The notes under the pieces: model-generated | Database searches by the model: none | The model's input: the letters and a program-made list of their open reading frames with translations, nothing else | What the model was told of the DNA's origin: nothing | Assembly (NCBI GenBank): GCA_964452105.1 | Contig: CAYVLI010000066.1 | Coordinates: 1 to 6,707, forward strand | DNA: 6,707 nt | Direction: 5' to 3' | DNA from: CAYVLI01 sp964452105 [NCBI: uncultured Nitrospinota bacterium] | GTDB taxonomy: Bacteria; JAUXIQ01 | Program-made: the position numbers and the translations under genes | Shown here: positions 5,524-6,707 of the stretch, in pieces | Position numbering within the stretch: position 1 is the stretch's first letter | Layout of the letters: every line of letters starts with the position of its first letter

Positions 5524-6684
5524 ATGGATTTCCGCTGGAATGACGAGCAGACGCAATTGAAAAAGGCAGCCAGGGATTTCATGGAAAAGGAGATAATCCC
5601 CAACGTAGAGGCATGGGACCAGATGATGCCGCTTACCAAAGAGCTTTGCGTCGAGCTGATGAACAAGATGAAACCCCTCGGCTACGTGACCGGTATGGCG
5701 CCGAAGGAGTTGGGCGGCGAGGGATTGGACTATTTGACCGACGGCCTTCTCATGGAGGAGCTGTGGCGGGCGTTCCCGTCTTATGCGCTGGTGGTGATGA
5801 TACAGTCTCACATGGTATTGGGATTGGCCAGGGAAGGCACCGATTACCTAAAAGAGAAATTTCTGAAGAAGATGATGAGCTGTGAGATGATAGCCAGCGC
5901 AGGCATCACGGAGCCGAACGTGGGCTCCAACCCGCGCATGATGGAGACCACCGCGGTCCTCGACGGCGACAACTATGTCGTCAACGGCACAAAAATCTGG
6001 ATAAGCAACGGCACCATATCCGATATGTGCATGGTGACGGTTTCTCTGGACAAGGCCAAGGGGAAGAAGGGCATCGCAAGAATACTGGTGGACAGGGAAG
6101 AATCATCTTACGAGCGGCGCGACCTGAGGAAGCTGGGGCTGCGCTCCTCTCCCACGGGGGAACTGGTATTCGATAATTGTGTGGTGCCCAGAGCCAACCT
6201 GTTCACCCCCGAAGGCGAGGGTCTCCGGGAGACGTTGAAAGGTTTCGAGCTTGCCCGCTGCCACCTGGCCTTAGGCGCGGTGGGTATAGCCCAGGCGTCC
6301 ATTGATGCTTCGATGCAGTATGTGTTGCAGAGGGAACAGTTCGGCAAGTTGATAGGAAAGTTTCAGCTGGTGCAGGCCGCACTCGCGGATATGGTGGCCG
6401 AAACGGAAGCCAGCAGGCTCCTGGCATACCGGGGTCTTTCGCTGATTCAGGAGGGCGTCAAATGCGCCTGGGAGACTTCTCTGGCGAAGTTTTACGCCAC
6501 GGAAGCTGCTGCCAGGGTCACCTCCCGCGCTTTGCAGCTTCACGGCGCTTACGGGCTGTCCGAAGAATTTCCCCTGGAACGCTACTTCCGGGACGCCAGG
6601 ACGCTCACCATACCCGACGGCACCACGGACATCCAGAAACTCATAGTCGGCCGCGAGCTCACAGGTCTGAACGCTCTCGTATAG
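5524..6684 (+). CDS. Acyl-CoA dehydrogenase with Asp at the catalytic base position
   Basis: This FAD enzyme makes a double bond in an acyl-CoA and passes electrons to an electron-transfer flavoprotein. The 386-residue length is typical. The N-terminal helical domain (1-120) is followed by ITEPNVGSN (128-136, with Asn replacing the usual final Asp), WISNG (159-163) in the beta domain, and the C-terminal helical domain with QREQFGK (269-275), QLHGAYGLSEEFPLERYFRD (338-357) and IPDGTTDIQKLIVGRELTG (363-381). The catalytic Glu of the usual EGT motif is Asp365 here. The alternative Glu of isovaleryl-CoA dehydrogenase is also absent (Ala244). From memory, Asp at this site marks the cyclohexanecarboxyl-CoA and cyclohex-1-ene-1-carboxyl-CoA dehydrogenases of Syntrophus. 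The C-terminal ILGR/IVGR..TG pattern also recalls glutaryl-CoA dehydrogenase. Co-directional with the Ggt-family gene. The family is certain; the substrate is inferred. Confidence 0.95.
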   Translation: MDFRWNDEQTQLKKAARDFMEKEIIPNVEAWDQMMPLTKELCVELMNKMKPLGYVTGMAPKELGGEGLDYLTDGLLMEELWRAFPSYALVVMIQSHMVLGLAREGTDYLKEKFLKKMMSCEMIASAGITEPNVGSNPRMMETTAVLDGDNYVVNGTKIWISNGTISDMCMVTVSLDKAKGKKGIARILVDREESSYERRDLRKLGLRSSPTGELVFDNCVVPRANLFTPEGEGLRETLKGFELARCHLALGAVGIAQASIDASMQYVLQREQFGKLIGKFQLVQAALADMVAETEASRLLAYRGLSLIQEGVKCAWETSLAKFYATEAAARVTSRALQLHGAYGLSEEFPLERYFRDARTLTIPDGTTDIQKLIVGRELTGLNALV

Positions 6685-6707
6685 GAGCGCTTCTAATACA
6701 GCCGGTA

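Noticed and set aside
5425-5811. 128-codon leftward frame overlapping the start of the dehydrogenase
   Set aside because: It is antisense to a well-supported dehydrogenase N-terminus, with no recognisable domain.

Overview
The window holds four complete protein-coding genes, no RNA gene that can be recognised, and no CRISPR array, phage gene or transposase. The two left-hand genes run leftward: rfbD (dTDP-4-dehydrorhamnose reductase, 170-1012) and a large MscS-family mechanosensitive channel (1171-3435). The two right-hand genes run rightward: a gamma-glutamyltransferase-family Ntn-hydrolase (3806-5428) and an acyl-CoA dehydrogenase (5524-6684). The pairs diverge from an AT-rich intergenic stretch of about 370 bp (3436-3805).

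Organism: a bacterium with moderately high GC genes and good AGGAGG-type ribosome binding sites in front of at least two of them. The acyl-CoA dehydrogenase most resembles those used in anaerobic aromatic or alicyclic acid breakdown. The left edge carries short palindromic repeats with a GAAGCGAAG / GCTCAGAATGAC core, which I recall as common in Chloroflexota (Dehalococcoidia and relatives) and in some Desulfobacterota. This points to an anaerobic, subsurface or sediment-type lineage in one of those groups, but the sequence alone does not settle it.

Layout: 1-169 is non-coding and repeat-rich (a converging pair of short repeats, then an imperfect palindrome, then a small hairpin overlapping the rfbD stop codon). 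170-1012 is rfbD, a cell-surface sugar precursor gene. 1013-1170 is a short leader with a hairpin and weak promoter-like elements. 1171-3435 is the mechanosensitive channel. 3436-3805 is the AT-rich divergent control region with two dyads. 3806-5428 and 5524-6684 are a co-directional enzyme pair separated by 95 bp and possibly co-transcribed.

How they work together: rfbD and the channel both concern the cell envelope but have no clear pathway link. The two rightward enzymes may belong to one catabolic unit. Each departs from its textbook family at the active site. The Ggt-family protein keeps the catalytic Thr and the oxyanion glycines but lacks most residues that recognise a gamma-glutamyl group. 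The dehydrogenase has Asp where most family members have the catalytic Glu. These two substitutions are the most interesting content. I see no clear evidence of a wholly new multi-gene system.
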